51,795 nucleotides of DNA from Caldilineaceae bacterium (GCA_020433455.1 JAGRCP010000007.1:1-51795), one strand, 5' to 3'. Positions 37,282 through 46,559 are shown, counted from the stretch's first letter. Notes: generated from the letters alone by a model not told the origin. Numbers and translations are program-made.

Positions 37282-38266
37282 ATCCATCTTCAGCCAGGCT
37301 TTGTTGCTGATTGGGCTGTTGTTGCTGGGGCTTTTCGTCTGGGCGGCGCTGTCGCCCTTTGAGACGTTGGGCTGGTGGGCGGGCTGGTTCGGCAACGAAA
37401 TCTATTATGACGATCTGCCGGCCGATGGTCTGGTGCGCACTATTCGTCCCGGCGCCAAGTGTTACGTCGTCTTTCTGTCGGGCATTGGCCGGGTTTCGGG
37501 CCAGACCCTCAGCTATCGGGAGAAGGAGTTTCTGCACCGTCTTTCTCTGGCCTTGCCCGATGCCGTCATCATGGACGATATCTTCCCCTACTCGGTGAAC
37601 AATCTGGCCCTGACCGGCCAGCCCCTTTTTGCCCGGCTCTGGCGCTGGGCCTTGCGGCGCAAGCTAAGCGGTCCGGCCATGGCCGGCAATATCATCAATA
37701 TCCGCAATGTGTTCCAACTGCTTATTTCCGCGGACAGCCGCTACGGTCCCATCTACAATCAGGGCATGGCCCAGACCATCTTTCATGGCCTGTTGCGTTA
37801 CGACTATCCCGTGGACGGCGACATTCCCCTCTTCATCATCGGCTATAGCGCGGGCGGCCAGATGGCCGTGGGCGCGGCCACTTTCCTGGATGAGTGGATT
37901 CAGGCGCCGATTTACGTTCTTTCGCTGGCCGGCGTCTTTGCCAGCGATCGGGGGCTCTTTGCGGCCGAGCACGTCTACCACTTCTACGGAACCAGAGACA
38001 AGGCGCTGCCTTTGGCCATGATCGCGCCGCGCCGCTGGCCTTTTTACGCTACGTCCGAATGGAATCGGGCCAAGCGCCAGGGCCGCATCAGTGAAATTGA
38101 ACTCGGTCCTATGGGCCATACCGGCCGGGGCGGTTATCTGGACCCGCGTTCCTTTCTGGATGACGGCACGCCGTACGTAGACAAGACCGTCGCTGAAATC
38201 AGCCGCATCATCAAGCGTCTTACCAAGGATAGCGAGGAGCAGGCAGCGTCGGACGCCGGGGCATGA
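37274..38266 (+). CDS. Membrane-anchored alpha/beta-hydrolase-like protein
   Basis: This protein of about 330 residues has one N-terminal membrane helix ([18 protein letters not shown]) and a soluble domain. The domain contains [14 protein letters not shown], a serine elbow GYSAGGQM, and a late histidine region with [13 protein letters not shown]. The pattern fits an alpha/beta-hydrolase fold but its substrate is unknown. The GTG at 37274 was chosen because GGGGAG lies ten bases upstream; a GTG at 37205 would add 23 basic residues. It overlaps the YIP1-like gene. Confidence 0.75.
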   Translation: MFESIFSQALLLIGLLLLGLFVWAALSPFETLGWWAGWFGNEIYYDDLPADGLVRTIRPGAKCYVVFLSGIGRVSGQTLSYREKEFLHRLSLALPDAVIMDDIFPYSVNNLALTGQPLFARLWRWALRRKLSGPAMAGNIINIRNVFQLLISADSRYGPIYNQGMAQTIFHGLLRYDYPVDGDIPLFIIGYSAGGQMAVGAATFLDEWIQAPIYVLSLAGVFASDRGLFAAEHVYHFYGTRDKALPLAMIAPRRWPFYATSEWNRAKRQGRISEIELGPMGHTGRGGYLDPRSFLDDGTPYVDKTVAEISRIIKRLTKDSEEQAASDAGA

Positions 38267-38334
38267 TACGCACAGGATATAATCTGCGCGGGACGAGCCT
38301 GCGTTTGACGACGCTTTTTTGTAGACTCCCTCAC

Positions 38335-38363
38335 TTGACCGACATTTCGGCCCGGTCTATACT
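38335..38363 (+). promoter_or_regulatory. Sigma-70-type promoter of the riboflavin importer operon
   Basis: TTGACC at 38335-38340 and TATACT at 38358-38363 are separated by 17 bases. They lie about 22 bases before the riboswitch aptamer, as expected for a leader start near 38370. Confidence 0.8.
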
Positions 38364-38385
38364 GGCACGCATAACTGTATACAAC

Positions 38386-38568
38386 CTTCGGGGCAGGGTG
38401 AGGAGCAATCCAATTCCCGATCGGCGGTCATGCGAGGCAGCTGCGGCTGTCACTCGACAAGCCCGCGAGCGCAAGGCTGATTGTTGTACAAAGAGGTGCA
38501 GAATCAGCCGGCGCAGGAGTTCGGTGAGAGTCCGACGCCGACGGTATAGTCCGGATGAGAGAAGGGAT
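38386..38568 (+). promoter_or_regulatory. FMN riboswitch (RFN element)
   Basis: The conserved FMN-binding junction segments are present in order: CTTCGGGGCAGGGTGAGGAG, ATTCCCGATCGGCGGT, AGCCCGCGAGCG, GGTGAGAGTCCGACGCCGAC, and GTATAGTCCGGATGAGAGAA. The aptamer senses FMN and lowers expression when flavin is abundant. It precedes the permease, binding-protein and ATPase genes and two intrinsic terminators. Confidence 0.95.
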
Positions 38569-38606
38569 TTACGCCTGTTGAGGCACTGCCTTTGTTCGCG
38601 CCCGCC

Positions 38607-38634
38607 CCGGAGTCTCCATGACTCCGGTTTTTTT
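38607..38634 (+). terminator. Intrinsic terminator after the FMN aptamer
   Basis: CCGGAGTC (38607-38614) pairs perfectly with GACTCCGG (38620-38627) around a five-base loop and is followed by seven T. It lies 39 bases after the aptamer and is the probable expression platform. Confidence 0.9.
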
Positions 38635-38835
38635 ATGGGTGAGGCGGTCGGGGTTCCCTCGCCGGCTGCGGTTGCGCCGGCTTCGGCTATGGAGTGCGCG
38701 TTGGGGATTGATCCGAAATCCGACGCGCCGGAAACTTCCGGAGCAAAGCGCATCAACTATTCATGCGTCACGCCTCACGTTTCAGGCAACGTGTTTCAGG
38801 CGATCTGCATGAATCCCGCAAGAATTATCATCCCG

Positions 38836-38870
38836 CGCGCCTCGAACCTGTTTCGATGTGCGTTTTTTTT
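38836..38870 (+). terminator. Second intrinsic terminator just before the permease gene
   Basis: CGCGCCTCGAA (38836-38846) pairs with TTCGATGTGCG (38852-38862), with one wobble and one mismatch, and eight T follow. It ends 33 bases before the permease start. Between the two terminators (38635-38835) I see GC-rich hairpins but no convincing gene. Confidence 0.75.
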
Positions 38871-38903
38871 ATGGAGAAGCACGTGGGGAAAGAGAGCGTA
38901 CCC

Positions 38904-39758
38904 ATGTCGGTTATTCAACCTGCTTATGATGTGGATCATGCGCGTGATGACAATCGCGGTGATAATCGCCTTGCCCGGCCGCGGGAAGGCGCGCGCAGGC
39001 AGTGGTTTGCGCGCCATTGGGAGCGTTTGCTGATTCCCTTTGTGGTGGCGGGCGGCGTGTTGCTGTGGGAAGGGCTTGTCCGCTGGCGCGACTATCCGTC
39101 GTTCATTCTGCCCCGTCCGGGCGTGGTGGCGGCCAAGTTCGGCACGGTCCTGGCCGACGGTTCGCTGATTCGCCACGCCACGGTTACACTGCAGGAGATC
39201 GTGCTGGGCCTGCTGTTGGGGCTAAGCGTGGCCGTACTGCTGGGCTACGTACTCGGTAAAAACCGCCTGTTGGACCGCCTGCTTTCGCCCTACATTGTCG
39301 CCAGCCAGAGCGTGCCCATCGTGGCCATCGCGCCGTTGTTGATTATTTGGCTGGGGACAGGGCTTGCCGCTAAGGTGCTCGTCTGTGCGCTCATTACCTT
39401 TTTTCCTACGCTCATCAGCACCATCGTGGGTATCCGCGGCGTGGATAAGGATCTATATGACCTGATGTACAGCCTGCGCGCGTCCCGCGGCCAGATTTTT
39501 CGCCTGCTGGAGCTGCCCGCCGCGCTGCCCGTCCTCTTCGGCGGTCTGAAGCTAAGCGTCATCCTTGCCGTGGTGGGCGCGGTGGTGGGCGAGTTCGTCG
39601 GCGCAGATGAAGGGCTGGGCTTCCTCATTAACCTGGGACGGGGCGTGCTGGATACGCCCCTTATGTTTGTGGCGGTGATTACCCTGATCGCCATTGCACA
39701 ACTGCTCTACCTATCCGTCAGCCTGCTGGAGAGCTTCCTGCTTCGGCGGCATCAATGA
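38904..39758 (+). CDS. ribX: ABC transporter permease, probable riboflavin importer
   Basis: This 284-residue protein has six membrane helices and the binding-protein-dependent loop LYDLMYSLRASRGQIFRLLE (EAA loop). Among aliphatic-sulfonate/thiamine-type permeases it matches the RibX group described in Chloroflexi. The upstream FMN riboswitch makes riboflavin the likely substrate. I chose the ATG at 38904 with GGGGAAAGAGAG upstream; the frame extends further, but through leader and terminator sequence. Its stop overlaps the next start in ATGA. Confidence 0.85.
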   Translation: MSVIQPAYDVDHARDDNRGDNRLARPREGARRQWFARHWERLLIPFVVAGGVLLWEGLVRWRDYPSFILPRPGVVAAKFGTVLADGSLIRHATVTLQEIVLGLLLGLSVAVLLGYVLGKNRLLDRLLSPYIVASQSVPIVAIAPLLIIWLGTGLAAKVLVCALITFFPTLISTIVGIRGVDKDLYDLMYSLRASRGQIFRLLELPAALPVLFGGLKLSVILAVVGAVVGEFVGADEGLGFLINLGRGVLDTPLMFVAVITLIAIAQLLYLSVSLLESFLLRRHQ

Positions 39759-40828
39759 AAAAGAGTGCTGCATCTATGCGCAAGTTTGTCTTTTCCGTAT
39801 TGCTCTTCTGTGCGTTGTTGTTCACGGCCTGTACGCCCGTTGCCGCGCCGGCCCAATCCGGTTCGACCCAATCTGATTCGCCCCAATCTGATTCGCCCCA
39901 ATCCGGTGACGCGAGTGAGCGCCGAGCTGTGACGCTGGGCGTGGGTTTTATTCCCAGCGTTCAGTTTGCCCCCTTCTATGTGGGCATGGAAAAGGGCTTC
40001 TTTGCCGAGGCCGGCATCGATCTGAGCCTGGATTACGGCTATGAAAATGATTACCTGAAGCTGGTCGGCGTTAACGAGAGTCGCTTCCTGATCGGCAGCG
40101 GCGATCAGGTGATTTTGGGACGCGCCCAGGGTTTGCCCGTGCGCTACGTAGCCGCCTGGTACACCCGCTATCCCGTGGTCCTCTTCGCGCAGGAGGAGGC
40201 GGGCATTACCCGGCCGGCTGACATGGCGGGCAAGACCATCGGCTTGCCCGGGCCCTTCGGCGCGAGTTACGTCGCGTTGCGCGGCCTGCTGGAAGCGGCC
40301 GGACTGACCGAAGCGGATATAACCCTGGAGAGCATCGGCTTTACCCAGGCCGCGGCCGTGAGTGAGGGGCTGGTTGACGGGGCCCTGGATTATGCCGTCA
40401 ATGGGCCCGTGGTGCTGGCGCTGGAAGGCGTTGATACAACCGTCGTTGCGCTGGACGACTACCTCACCATTCCCGCCAATGGCCTCATCACCAACGAGGC
40501 GACATTGGCAGAGGAACCGGAACTGGTTGCGGCCATGGTGCAGGCCATGACGCGCGCGATTGCCTACACGCTGGCCAATCCGGATGAGGCTTTTGCCATC
40601 GCGTTGCAGTACGTGCCGGAAGCGGGCGGCGAGAACGAGACCGCGAACCGCGCGGTCTTTGATGCCTCTCTGCCCTTTTGGACGCCTTCATCCGGCCGTA
40701 TGCCCGGCGCTACTGCGCTGGAGGATTGGCAAGCCGCGGCCGAATTCATGCAGCGCATCGGCCTGGCCGACGTGCTCGTGCCCGCGGCAGAGTTGTTTAC
40801 GAATGAGTTTATTGTTGAGGAAGAGTGA
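39755..40828 (+). CDS. ribY: ABC substrate-binding lipoprotein, probable riboflavin-binding
   Basis: This 357-residue protein starts with a lipoprotein signal with lipobox FTAC (VFSVLLFCALLFTAC). A repetitive linker follows, encoded by repeats of CCCCAATCTGATTCG and giving QSDSP units. The NMT1/THI5-like binding domain begins at VTLGVGFIPSVQFAPFYVGM. RibY proteins from Chloroflexus are reported to bind riboflavin. The FMN riboswitch and the coupled permease support that here. The ATG at 39755 overlaps the permease stop; an in-frame ATG at 39776 is an alternative. Confidence 0.85.
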   Translation: MKKSAASMRKFVFSVLLFCALLFTACTPVAAPAQSGSTQSDSPQSDSPQSGDASERRAVTLGVGFIPSVQFAPFYVGMEKGFFAEAGIDLSLDYGYENDYLKLVGVNESRFLIGSGDQVILGRAQGLPVRYVAAWYTRYPVVLFAQEEAGITRPADMAGKTIGLPGPFGASYVALRGLLEAAGLTEADITLESIGFTQAAAVSEGLVDGALDYAVNGPVVLALEGVDTTVVALDDYLTIPANGLITNEATLAEEPELVAAMVQAMTRAIAYTLANPDEAFAIALQYVPEAGGENETANRAVFDASLPFWTPSSGRMPGATALEDWQAAAEFMQRIGLADVLVPAAELFTNEFIVEEE

Positions 40829-40830
40829 TT

Positions 40831-40893
40831 GGGAGATTGGGGATGCGCACGACGTCATATCAATCTCCCAATCCCCAATTTCCCAATCCCCAC
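40831..40893. repeat. Inverted heptad repeats between ribY and its ATPase
   Basis: ATTGGGAGATTGGGGATG (from 40831) faces ATCAATCTCCCAATCCCC (from 40858), so heptads of GATTGGG occur in both orientations. The two arms could form a stem in the operon mRNA. The unit is the same as inside pyrFE. Confidence 0.7.
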
Positions 40894-40900
40894 ATCCGCC

Positions 40901-41662
40901 ATGCCCCTTCTCACCCTGACCCGCGTCACCAAAAAATTCACCGACCGTAACGGCGTGCTGCATGTCCTGCAGCCGATCAGCCTGGGAATCGAAGCCGGCG
41001 AATTCGTCTGCCTGGTCGGCCCCAGCGGCAGCGGCAAGAGTACCTTGCTGCGCATTGCCGGCGGCCTGCTCAAGCCGGACAGCGGCACGGTGCATTTTGC
41101 CGACGCGCCGCTGACGCAGCCCCGCACGGACATCGGCTTTGTTTTTCAGGCACGCAACCTGATGCCCTGGCGTACGGTGGAAGAAAACGTTCTGCTGCCC
41201 GTGCAGGTGCAGCAAGGGCGCGTGGATGACGCGGCCCGGGATGAAGCGCGCCGCTTGATTGCCCTCATGGGCCTGGCGGGCTTTGAGCAGAGCCTGCCGC
41301 GCCAACTCTCCGGCGGCATGCAGCAGCGGGTCGTGTTGGCGCGCACCCTCATGCAGCAGCCGAGATTGCTCCTGCTGGATGAACCTTTCGGCGCGCTGGA
41401 TGCGCTGACCCGGGAGCGCCTCAATCTGGAACTGTTGCGCATTCGTCGCCTGCACGCCGCCACCGTCCTCATGGTCACCCACAGCATTGCCGAGGCTGTC
41501 TTTCTGGCCGATCGGGTCGTGGCGCTTAGCCCGCGCCCCGCGCGCATTGTGGGTGAGGTCGCTGTTGATCTGCCCCGCCCGCGTCAACTGGCGCAGATGA
41601 GCGAAGCCGGGTTTGGTCATCTTACCCTGCAAGTGCGCGAGCTGATTGGCCAATTGGCGTAG
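40901..41662 (+). CDS. ABC transporter ATP-binding protein, riboflavin importer
   Basis: This is a 253-residue nucleotide-binding subunit. It shows Walker A GPSGSGKST, Q-loop FVFQARNLMPWRTV, signature LSGGMQQRVVLART, Walker B LLLLDEPFGALDAL and the H-loop VTHSIAEAVFLADR. It belongs to the nitrate/sulfonate/taurine group that serves RibXY- and ThiXYZ-type systems. The ATG at 40901 was chosen because the upstream frame runs through heptad repeats. It completes the riboswitch-controlled importer. Confidence 0.92.
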   Translation: MPLLTLTRVTKKFTDRNGVLHVLQPISLGIEAGEFVCLVGPSGSGKSTLLRIAGGLLKPDSGTVHFADAPLTQPRTDIGFVFQARNLMPWRTVEENVLLPVQVQQGRVDDAARDEARRLIALMGLAGFEQSLPRQLSGGMQQRVVLARTLMQQPRLLLLDEPFGALDALTRERLNLELLRIRRLHAATVLMVTHSIAEAVFLADRVVALSPRPARIVGEVAVDLPRPRQLAQMSEAGFGHLTLQVRELIGQLA

Positions 41663-41754
41663 AGCTGGTTACGGCTAATCAGTTGTTAACCATCCTGTGA
41701 TAAGATGCTCGGCAGTGAAACACTTTTATCGAATGCACAGACTGGATTAACTTA

Positions 41755-42555
41755 ATGCACACTGATTTTCATATGCACTCTACCCACAGCATTGACGGCC
41801 ATCACTCAATCGATGAGATTTGCCGTCAGGCGGTTAACATGGGGCTGGACGCCATTGCCGTTACCGACCACGTGGAATGGATTTCCGTCAGCCCCCGCCA
41901 ATTTCCTGACTATGAGCGCTATTTTGCCGATATCGAGGCCGCCCGTACCCGCTACGGCCGGGACGGACTCACCGTGCTCAGCGGCGCGGAGCTGGGCAAT
42001 CCCCATCAATATCCTGCCGCCGCCGATCTGCTGAACGCCTATAACTTTGACGTGGTTATCGGTTCCATCCACTGGCTGGACGGGCGCAACATTCACTTAT
42101 CTTCCGTATTTGAAGGGCGGGATCCCTATGGAGTCTATGCTGACTATTTCGCCGAAATGACGCGGATGGTCAGGCTGGCGGACTTTCACATCCTGGCCCA
42201 TTTTGATCGCATTTTCATGCCCGGCGTGGACGCTTTCGGCCCCGTGGCGATTGCGCGCCTGGAGGGCCCGGTGCGCAAGATGCTGGACGCCACGGTACAA
42301 CACGGTAAGCTGCTGGAGGTGAATACGAAGCTGCTGGATAGCCGGCCGGGGTGGAATGAGACCATGCGCACCGTGCTGGGCTGGTATCGGGAGGCCGGCG
42401 GGACCTATGTCTCCATCAACTCGGATGCGCATCGCGCGCAGCATATCGGGCAGCGTCAGGCTGTGGGGCTGGAATTGGCCCGGGAATGGGGATTGGAACC
42501 GGCGGGCATCGACCAATTGCCGACCGCGATTACCCCGGCCGTAGCGTCATTTTGA
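41755..42555 (+). CDS. PHP-domain phosphoesterase (histidinol-phosphatase-like)
   Basis: This 266-residue protein has the PHP metal motifs TDFHMHSTHSIDGHHSIDEI (first HxH), VTDHVEW, IGSIHWLDGR, HFDRIF and SINSDAHRAQHIG. The family includes HisK-type histidinol-phosphatase and phosphoesterases using three metals. No histidine operon is nearby, so the substrate stays open. Its 3' end overlaps the convergent penicillin-acylase gene by 26 bases. Confidence 0.87.
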   Translation: MHTDFHMHSTHSIDGHHSIDEICRQAVNMGLDAIAVTDHVEWISVSPRQFPDYERYFADIEAARTRYGRDGLTVLSGAELGNPHQYPAAADLLNAYNFDVVIGSIHWLDGRNIHLSSVFEGRDPYGVYADYFAEMTRMVRLADFHILAHFDRIFMPGVDAFGPVAIARLEGPVRKMLDATVQHGKLLEVNTKLLDSRPGWNETMRTVLGWYREAGGTYVSINSDAHRAQHIGQRQAVGLELAREWGLEPAGIDQLPTAITPAVASF

Positions 42556-45043
42556 AGACCGTCGCCGCTTCGACCGCTTCCTCTGACCAGGGCATCCCGC
42601 GGTATTCGCCTTCCAGAAACATGGGAATCTGGTCGTCGAAGTGGTCGCTCAGGGGATGGCCCGACTGGCCCGCGGTGGTGATCGTCTGCGCCCGATCCCA
42701 TGCGCCTGCTTCGTAGAGTTGACGGTAGCTGGGCGTCACCTGGATCAGCCCCAGAGGCAGGCGCGGCGGCTGGCGACTCATGAGGGGCGTGGTTCCGTCT
42801 CCGGCCAGGGGAAAGGGCCCCCGGTTGAAGAAGACGCGCAGAAAGCGTGCGCTGCCCAGGGGGTGGCTGTAGCGTACCTGATGGCTGCGTCCCCAATCCC
42901 ACTTGCGCCGGCTGTCGCCCATCTCCTTGCGGATGTCCCGCACCGCGCGGGTGAGGGCTTCCTGCAGCAACTCTTCCCGGTCTCGTTCGCGGCGGGTTTC
43001 TCCTTCCATATACCAAATCGATGCGGCCTGGCTGCTGAGCAGTTCCAGCAGGCGCGTTTCAGCCTGGAGGGTAAAGTCGTGGAGAAGGAGCAGGGGGCTT
43101 AACCGTTCGCCGCGGTAGCCGGCCCGGGCGGGGCCGATCTTGTCGCCGAAAACCATCTCCAGCAGGTAGTTCAGCGTATAGTGAAAGACCAGCGCGGCTT
43201 CGCTGTCCGCCTCCATGCGGTAGTTCCAGTTGCGCAGAGCGTGGAGCGCGCCCTTCTCCCAGGGATCATCGCTGTTGAGCAAGCTGAGCCAGGGCGCCAG
43301 GGCCGCGGCATAGGCGCTGCCCGTATCGAGCTGGATATCCGCCATGTCGCGCAGCGCGTAGCGCGCTTTCTTCTCCAGCAATTCCTGGATGCGGGCCGCG
43401 CGCCAGCCGGGATCATAGTCTGCGCCCAGAAAATAGGGGTAATCGTCGCCGGTGATTTTGTTGTTGGCCGTAACGATGATGCCTGAAGGCGGGTTGTACA
43501 GGCGGGGCAGTTCGCCGCAAGGAATCAGGCCCTGCCATTCGTGCTTGCCGTCCCAGCCTGGCGCGGGCGTGAGGCCCAGGGTGCGCTCATCGCGCCGGGG
43601 AATGCGCCCGGCCAGCAGATAGCCGATGTTACCGTCCACGTCGGCATAGGTGAAGTTTTGGGACGCTATGTCCCAATCGGCCAACGCGTGCTGAAAATCC
43701 GCCCAGTTCTGCGCCCGATTGAGGCGCAGAACGGCGCGTACGCTGTGACCCGCTTCCTGTCCCGTCCAGCGCACAGCCAGCGCGGGCAGGCGTTCAGCGT
43801 CGGACGCAGCAGCCGTCAGGCTGCTGATGAGGGGGCCGTGGCGGGTAATGACGACCCGCTCTGTCCGGGACGCGCCGCCCTTTACCCGGATCGTCTCTTC
43901 CACAACGGTCGCCTCTTCCCAGCCGTCCTGCCAGGCAAAGCGATCCGCCTCTGTAGGATGAGGGCGCTCCACGTAAAGATCCTGGACATCGACCAGGGCA
44001 TTGGTCATGCCCCAGGCAATACGGTCATTGTGACCGATGAGCACGCCCGGCAGGCCTGCCAGCGATGCGCCGCTGACCCGCTGTTCCGGCGCCTGGAGAT
44101 CGTTCTCGTACCAAAAGCCCGGAAGCTGGAGGGCGAGGTGGGGATCGCAGCAGAGGAGGGGACGCGCATTGAGGCTGCGATCGGGGGCGACGACCCAACT
44201 GTTGCTCCCCTTGCCTGCGTCGGCGGTCTTCAACCACTGCTTGACTTGCTCATACTGGTTGAGCAGCAGCCCGGCCGCGTCAATCAGACGGGTCATCTCC
44301 GCACTGCCTGCGCCCGCCATGATGAGCGGATTTTCCGCCGGATAGCCGGGAGCCAGTTCGGCCGCGCGCAGGGGCGTCATCTGCTGGGCCAGGCGCAGGC
44401 GCGTCAACTCGCTTTCCCAGTTGACGCTCAGCGCCCAGGCGATCATCTTCAGGCAGGCCAGGGAATCCAGGGGCGTCCACGGGTCCGGCTTGACGCGCAG
44501 CAGGTTGAACTCTGCGCCCAAACGGCCGGGATGAGTCTCTATAAACGCGTTGACGCCCGCCGCATACTGCTCCAGCGTTGCCCGCGTCGCGTCATCCAGC
44601 GCGTCCAGTTCACGCTGCGCGGCCCGGCCAAAACCGATGATGCGGCTGAAGCGGTCCGCTTCCAGCGCGGCTTCGCCGAAAAGCTCGGCCAGCGTACCGT
44701 ATGCGGTGCGCCGGTTTTGCTCCATCTGCCACAGGCGGTCCTGGGCATGGACGAACCCCTGGGCCCGATAGAGATCCGTCTGGCTTGCGGCGCACAGGAA
44801 GGGCACGCCGTGCTTGTCCCGCCGCACCTGCACGTTTTCCTCCAGCCCGGCCAGGCGATAGTCGCCGTTCAGGTTTGGAACAGGCCGCTGGACGCGGAAC
44901 CAGTAGACATAAAAAAAGAATCCGCCGCCCATGGCCACCGCGGCGATAATGAATAGGGCAATGATAAAGAGGAGCGTTGTTGGCATGAGTCGAAAAGACG
45001 CTTTCAGCTTGGACGGACGTAGGCTCGCATACGGCGCGAACAT
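42530..45043 (-). CDS. Penicillin-acylase family Ntn hydrolase
   Basis: This protein of about 837 residues has an N-terminal membrane helix (LLFIIALFIIAAVAMGGGFF) acting as signal anchor. Alpha-chain motif DKHGVPFLCAASQTDLYRAQ and FVHAQDRLWQMEQNRR follow. The autocatalytic cleavage site is G-SNSW at codon 44204-44206, making Ser the N-terminal nucleophile of the beta chain (GKGSNSWVVAP, then DPHLALQLPG). Such enzymes cleave amide bonds of beta-lactams or acyl-homoserine lactones outside the cytoplasm. I chose the ATG at 45043 because it supplies basic residues ahead of the helix; TTG/ATG at 45067-45073 and ATG at 44986 are alternatives. Substrate unknown. Confidence 0.88.
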   Translation of the reverse strand: MFAPYASLRPSKLKASFRLMPTTLLFIIALFIIAAVAMGGGFFFYVYWFRVQRPVPNLNGDYRLAGLEENVQVRRDKHGVPFLCAASQTDLYRAQGFVHAQDRLWQMEQNRRTAYGTLAELFGEAALEADRFSRIIGFGRAAQRELDALDDATRATLEQYAAGVNAFIETHPGRLGAEFNLLRVKPDPWTPLDSLACLKMIAWALSVNWESELTRLRLAQQMTPLRAAELAPGYPAENPLIMAGAGSAEMTRLIDAAGLLLNQYEQVKQWLKTADAGKGSNSWVVAPDRSLNARPLLCCDPHLALQLPGFWYENDLQAPEQRVSGASLAGLPGVLIGHNDRIAWGMTNALVDVQDLYVERPHPTEADRFAWQDGWEEATVVEETIRVKGGASRTERVVITRHGPLISSLTAAASDAERLPALAVRWTGQEAGHSVRAVLRLNRAQNWADFQHALADWDIASQNFTYADVDGNIGYLLAGRIPRRDERTLGLTPAPGWDGKHEWQGLIPCGELPRLYNPPSGIIVTANNKITGDDYPYFLGADYDPGWRAARIQELLEKKARYALRDMADIQLDTGSAYAAALAPWLSLLNSDDPWEKGALHALRNWNYRMEADSEAALVFHYTLNYLLEMVFGDKIGPARAGYRGERLSPLLLLHDFTLQAETRLLELLSSQAASIWYMEGETRRERDREELLQEALTRAVRDIRKEMGDSRRKWDWGRSHQVRYSHPLGSARFLRVFFNRGPFPLAGDGTTPLMSRQPPRLPLGLIQVTPSYRQLYEAGAWDRAQTITTAGQSGHPLSDHFDDQIPMFLEGEYRGMPWSEEAVEAATVFKMTLRPG

Positions 45044-45115
45044 TGATTGCAGCGTACCATGAGTCATGAACAATTGAGAAGATTGTGGTCGATTGATGGA
45101 AAATAATGAAACTTA

Positions 45116-45188
45116 GTGAATCCCGACGGAAATTCACATATAGATTCTACCAGGAACGAACCTGTTGAATTTTCGTCGTGGTATTCAC
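45116..45188. repeat. 73-bp inverted-repeat element, copy B
   Basis: It starts GTGAATCCCG and ends GTATTCAC, the same ends and length as copy A at 25975-26047. The arms CGACGGAAATTC and GAATTTTCGTCG are near-perfect inverted copies. It lies in the divergent gap between the acylase and the thioredoxin-reductase fusion, 25 bases before the latter's start. Confidence 0.72.
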
Positions 45189-45212
45189 GCTGAACTGTAC
45201 TTGAGGCAACAG

Positions 45213-46454
45213 ATGAACCATTCTACGATTACCCTTTACGGCGCACACTGGTGCCCTGACTGCCGGCGGAGCAAGCAGTTTCTGGGCGAGCATCAGATCC
45301 CCTACACCTGGATCGATATCGAACAGGATAAGGAGGCGGAACAGACCGTCATTGCGATGAATGACGGGAAGCGCATCATTCCTACCATCGTTTTTGCCGA
45401 CGGCTCATTCGTCACCGAGCCGAGCAACGCCGAGCTGGCGCAGAAACTGGGGCTGAAGACCAGCGCCGAGTACTCCCATTATTCGTTTGTCGTTATCGGC
45501 GGCGGTCCCGCAGGGCTGACTGCCGCGCTCTACACCGCGCGGGAGGGCATCGATACGCTGGTGATTGAGCGGGCGGCCTTCGGCGGCCAGGCCGCGGGGA
45601 CGGAAAAGCTGGACAATATGCCCGGCTTTCCCGACGGCGTGGCGGGGATCGAATTTGCCGAGCGGCTGCGCAGGCAGGCCGAGCGCTTCGGCGTGGAATT
45701 GCTCCAGGCGCAGGAGGTTGTGGGCATTGAGAGTCACGATAATTATCATACTGTTATCACCGGCGACGGCAGTCGCTACAGCGCCTGCGCCCTTCTGATT
45801 ACGACGGGCAGCCGCTACCGTCGCCTGGGCGTGGAAGGTGAAAGCGAATATATGGGCGCGGGCATCCATTTCTGCGCAACGTGCGACGGTCCTTTTTATA
45901 AGGGCAAGCATGTGGCCGTGGTGGGCGGCGGTAACAGCGCTACCGAGGAGAGCCTGTTGCTTACCAAATTTGCCGACAAGGTGACCATGCTGGTGCGCGG
46001 CGATGAATTTAAGGCCAGCCAAATCATTCAGGAAGCCGTATTGGGCGATCCCAAGATCGACGTGCGCTGGAACACGGAGGTGCAGACCTTTCGCGGCGCA
46101 GAGAGCAAGCTGAACTCACTTGCCCTGCTCAACAACCGGACGGGAGAGAGCGAGGTGGCCGAAGTTGACGGCGCCTTCATCTTCATCGGCCTGGACCCGA
46201 ACACGGGCTTGCTCCGGGGGACGCCGGTCCGGCTCGATGAATGGGGCTTTATCATCACCGGTCATTCGCTGGTTCATGACGGCAACCGCCCGCCGGGTTT
46301 TGAAGCGCGCGAGCCCTTCGTGCTCGAAAGCAGCGTGCCGGGCATCTTCGCGGCGGGCGACGTGCGTCAGGGCAGTACCAAGCAGGTGGCCAGCGCCGCG
46401 GGCGAAGGCGCCACCGCCGCGCTGTTGGTTCGGGAGTATTTGAAGATGGTGTGA
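45213..46454 (+). CDS. Glutaredoxin-thioredoxin reductase fusion
   Basis: This is a 413-residue fusion. Residues 1-80 are a glutaredoxin/mycoredoxin-like domain with active site CPDC in YGAHWCPDCRRSKQF and the cis-proline region RIIPTIVF. From residue 90 a thioredoxin-reductase domain follows, with FAD motif VVIGGGPAGLTAALYT, redox-active CATC (C221 and C224) and NADPH-binding VAVVGGGNSATEESLLL. It ends with GIFAAGDVRQGSTKQVASAA. Reducing power would pass from NADPH through CATC to the fused CPDC site. GAGG lies before the ATG at 45213; the longer frame translates part of the 73-bp repeat. Confidence 0.92.
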   Translation: MNHSTITLYGAHWCPDCRRSKQFLGEHQIPYTWIDIEQDKEAEQTVIAMNDGKRIIPTIVFADGSFVTEPSNAELAQKLGLKTSAEYSHYSFVVIGGGPAGLTAALYTAREGIDTLVIERAAFGGQAAGTEKLDNMPGFPDGVAGIEFAERLRRQAERFGVELLQAQEVVGIESHDNYHTVITGDGSRYSACALLITTGSRYRRLGVEGESEYMGAGIHFCATCDGPFYKGKHVAVVGGGNSATEESLLLTKFADKVTMLVRGDEFKASQIIQEAVLGDPKIDVRWNTEVQTFRGAESKLNSLALLNNRTGESEVAEVDGAFIFIGLDPNTGLLRGTPVRLDEWGFIITGHSLVHDGNRPPGFEAREPFVLESSVPGIFAAGDVRQGSTKQVASAAGEGATAALLVREYLKMV

Positions 46455-46482
46455 GGTATTCGTAGCTAAATAATTGTCCCGC

Positions 46483-46558
46483 ACGTCCCCGGCACGGATT
46501 ACTGATTAGCTCGTTGAGAACGTTCGTGTAATCCGTGCCGGAGACGTTATTTTCTTTA
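46483..46558 (+). terminator. Long inverted repeat with T-rich tail after the reductase
   Basis: ACGTCCCCGGCACGGATTAC (46483-46502) pairs with GTAATCCGTGCCGGAGACGT (46527-46546), with one mismatch. A T-rich tail (TATTTTCTTT) follows, so it can stop transcription of the reductase gene. The core is shared with the inverted repeat at 12000. Confidence 0.7.
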
Positions 46559-46559
46559 T

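Noticed and set aside
38635-38903. Leader peptide or extended permease N-terminus
   Set aside because: An open frame runs through both terminators and hairpins, but it crosses the T8 run and shows no coding pattern. The ATG at 38904 has a good ribosome site.
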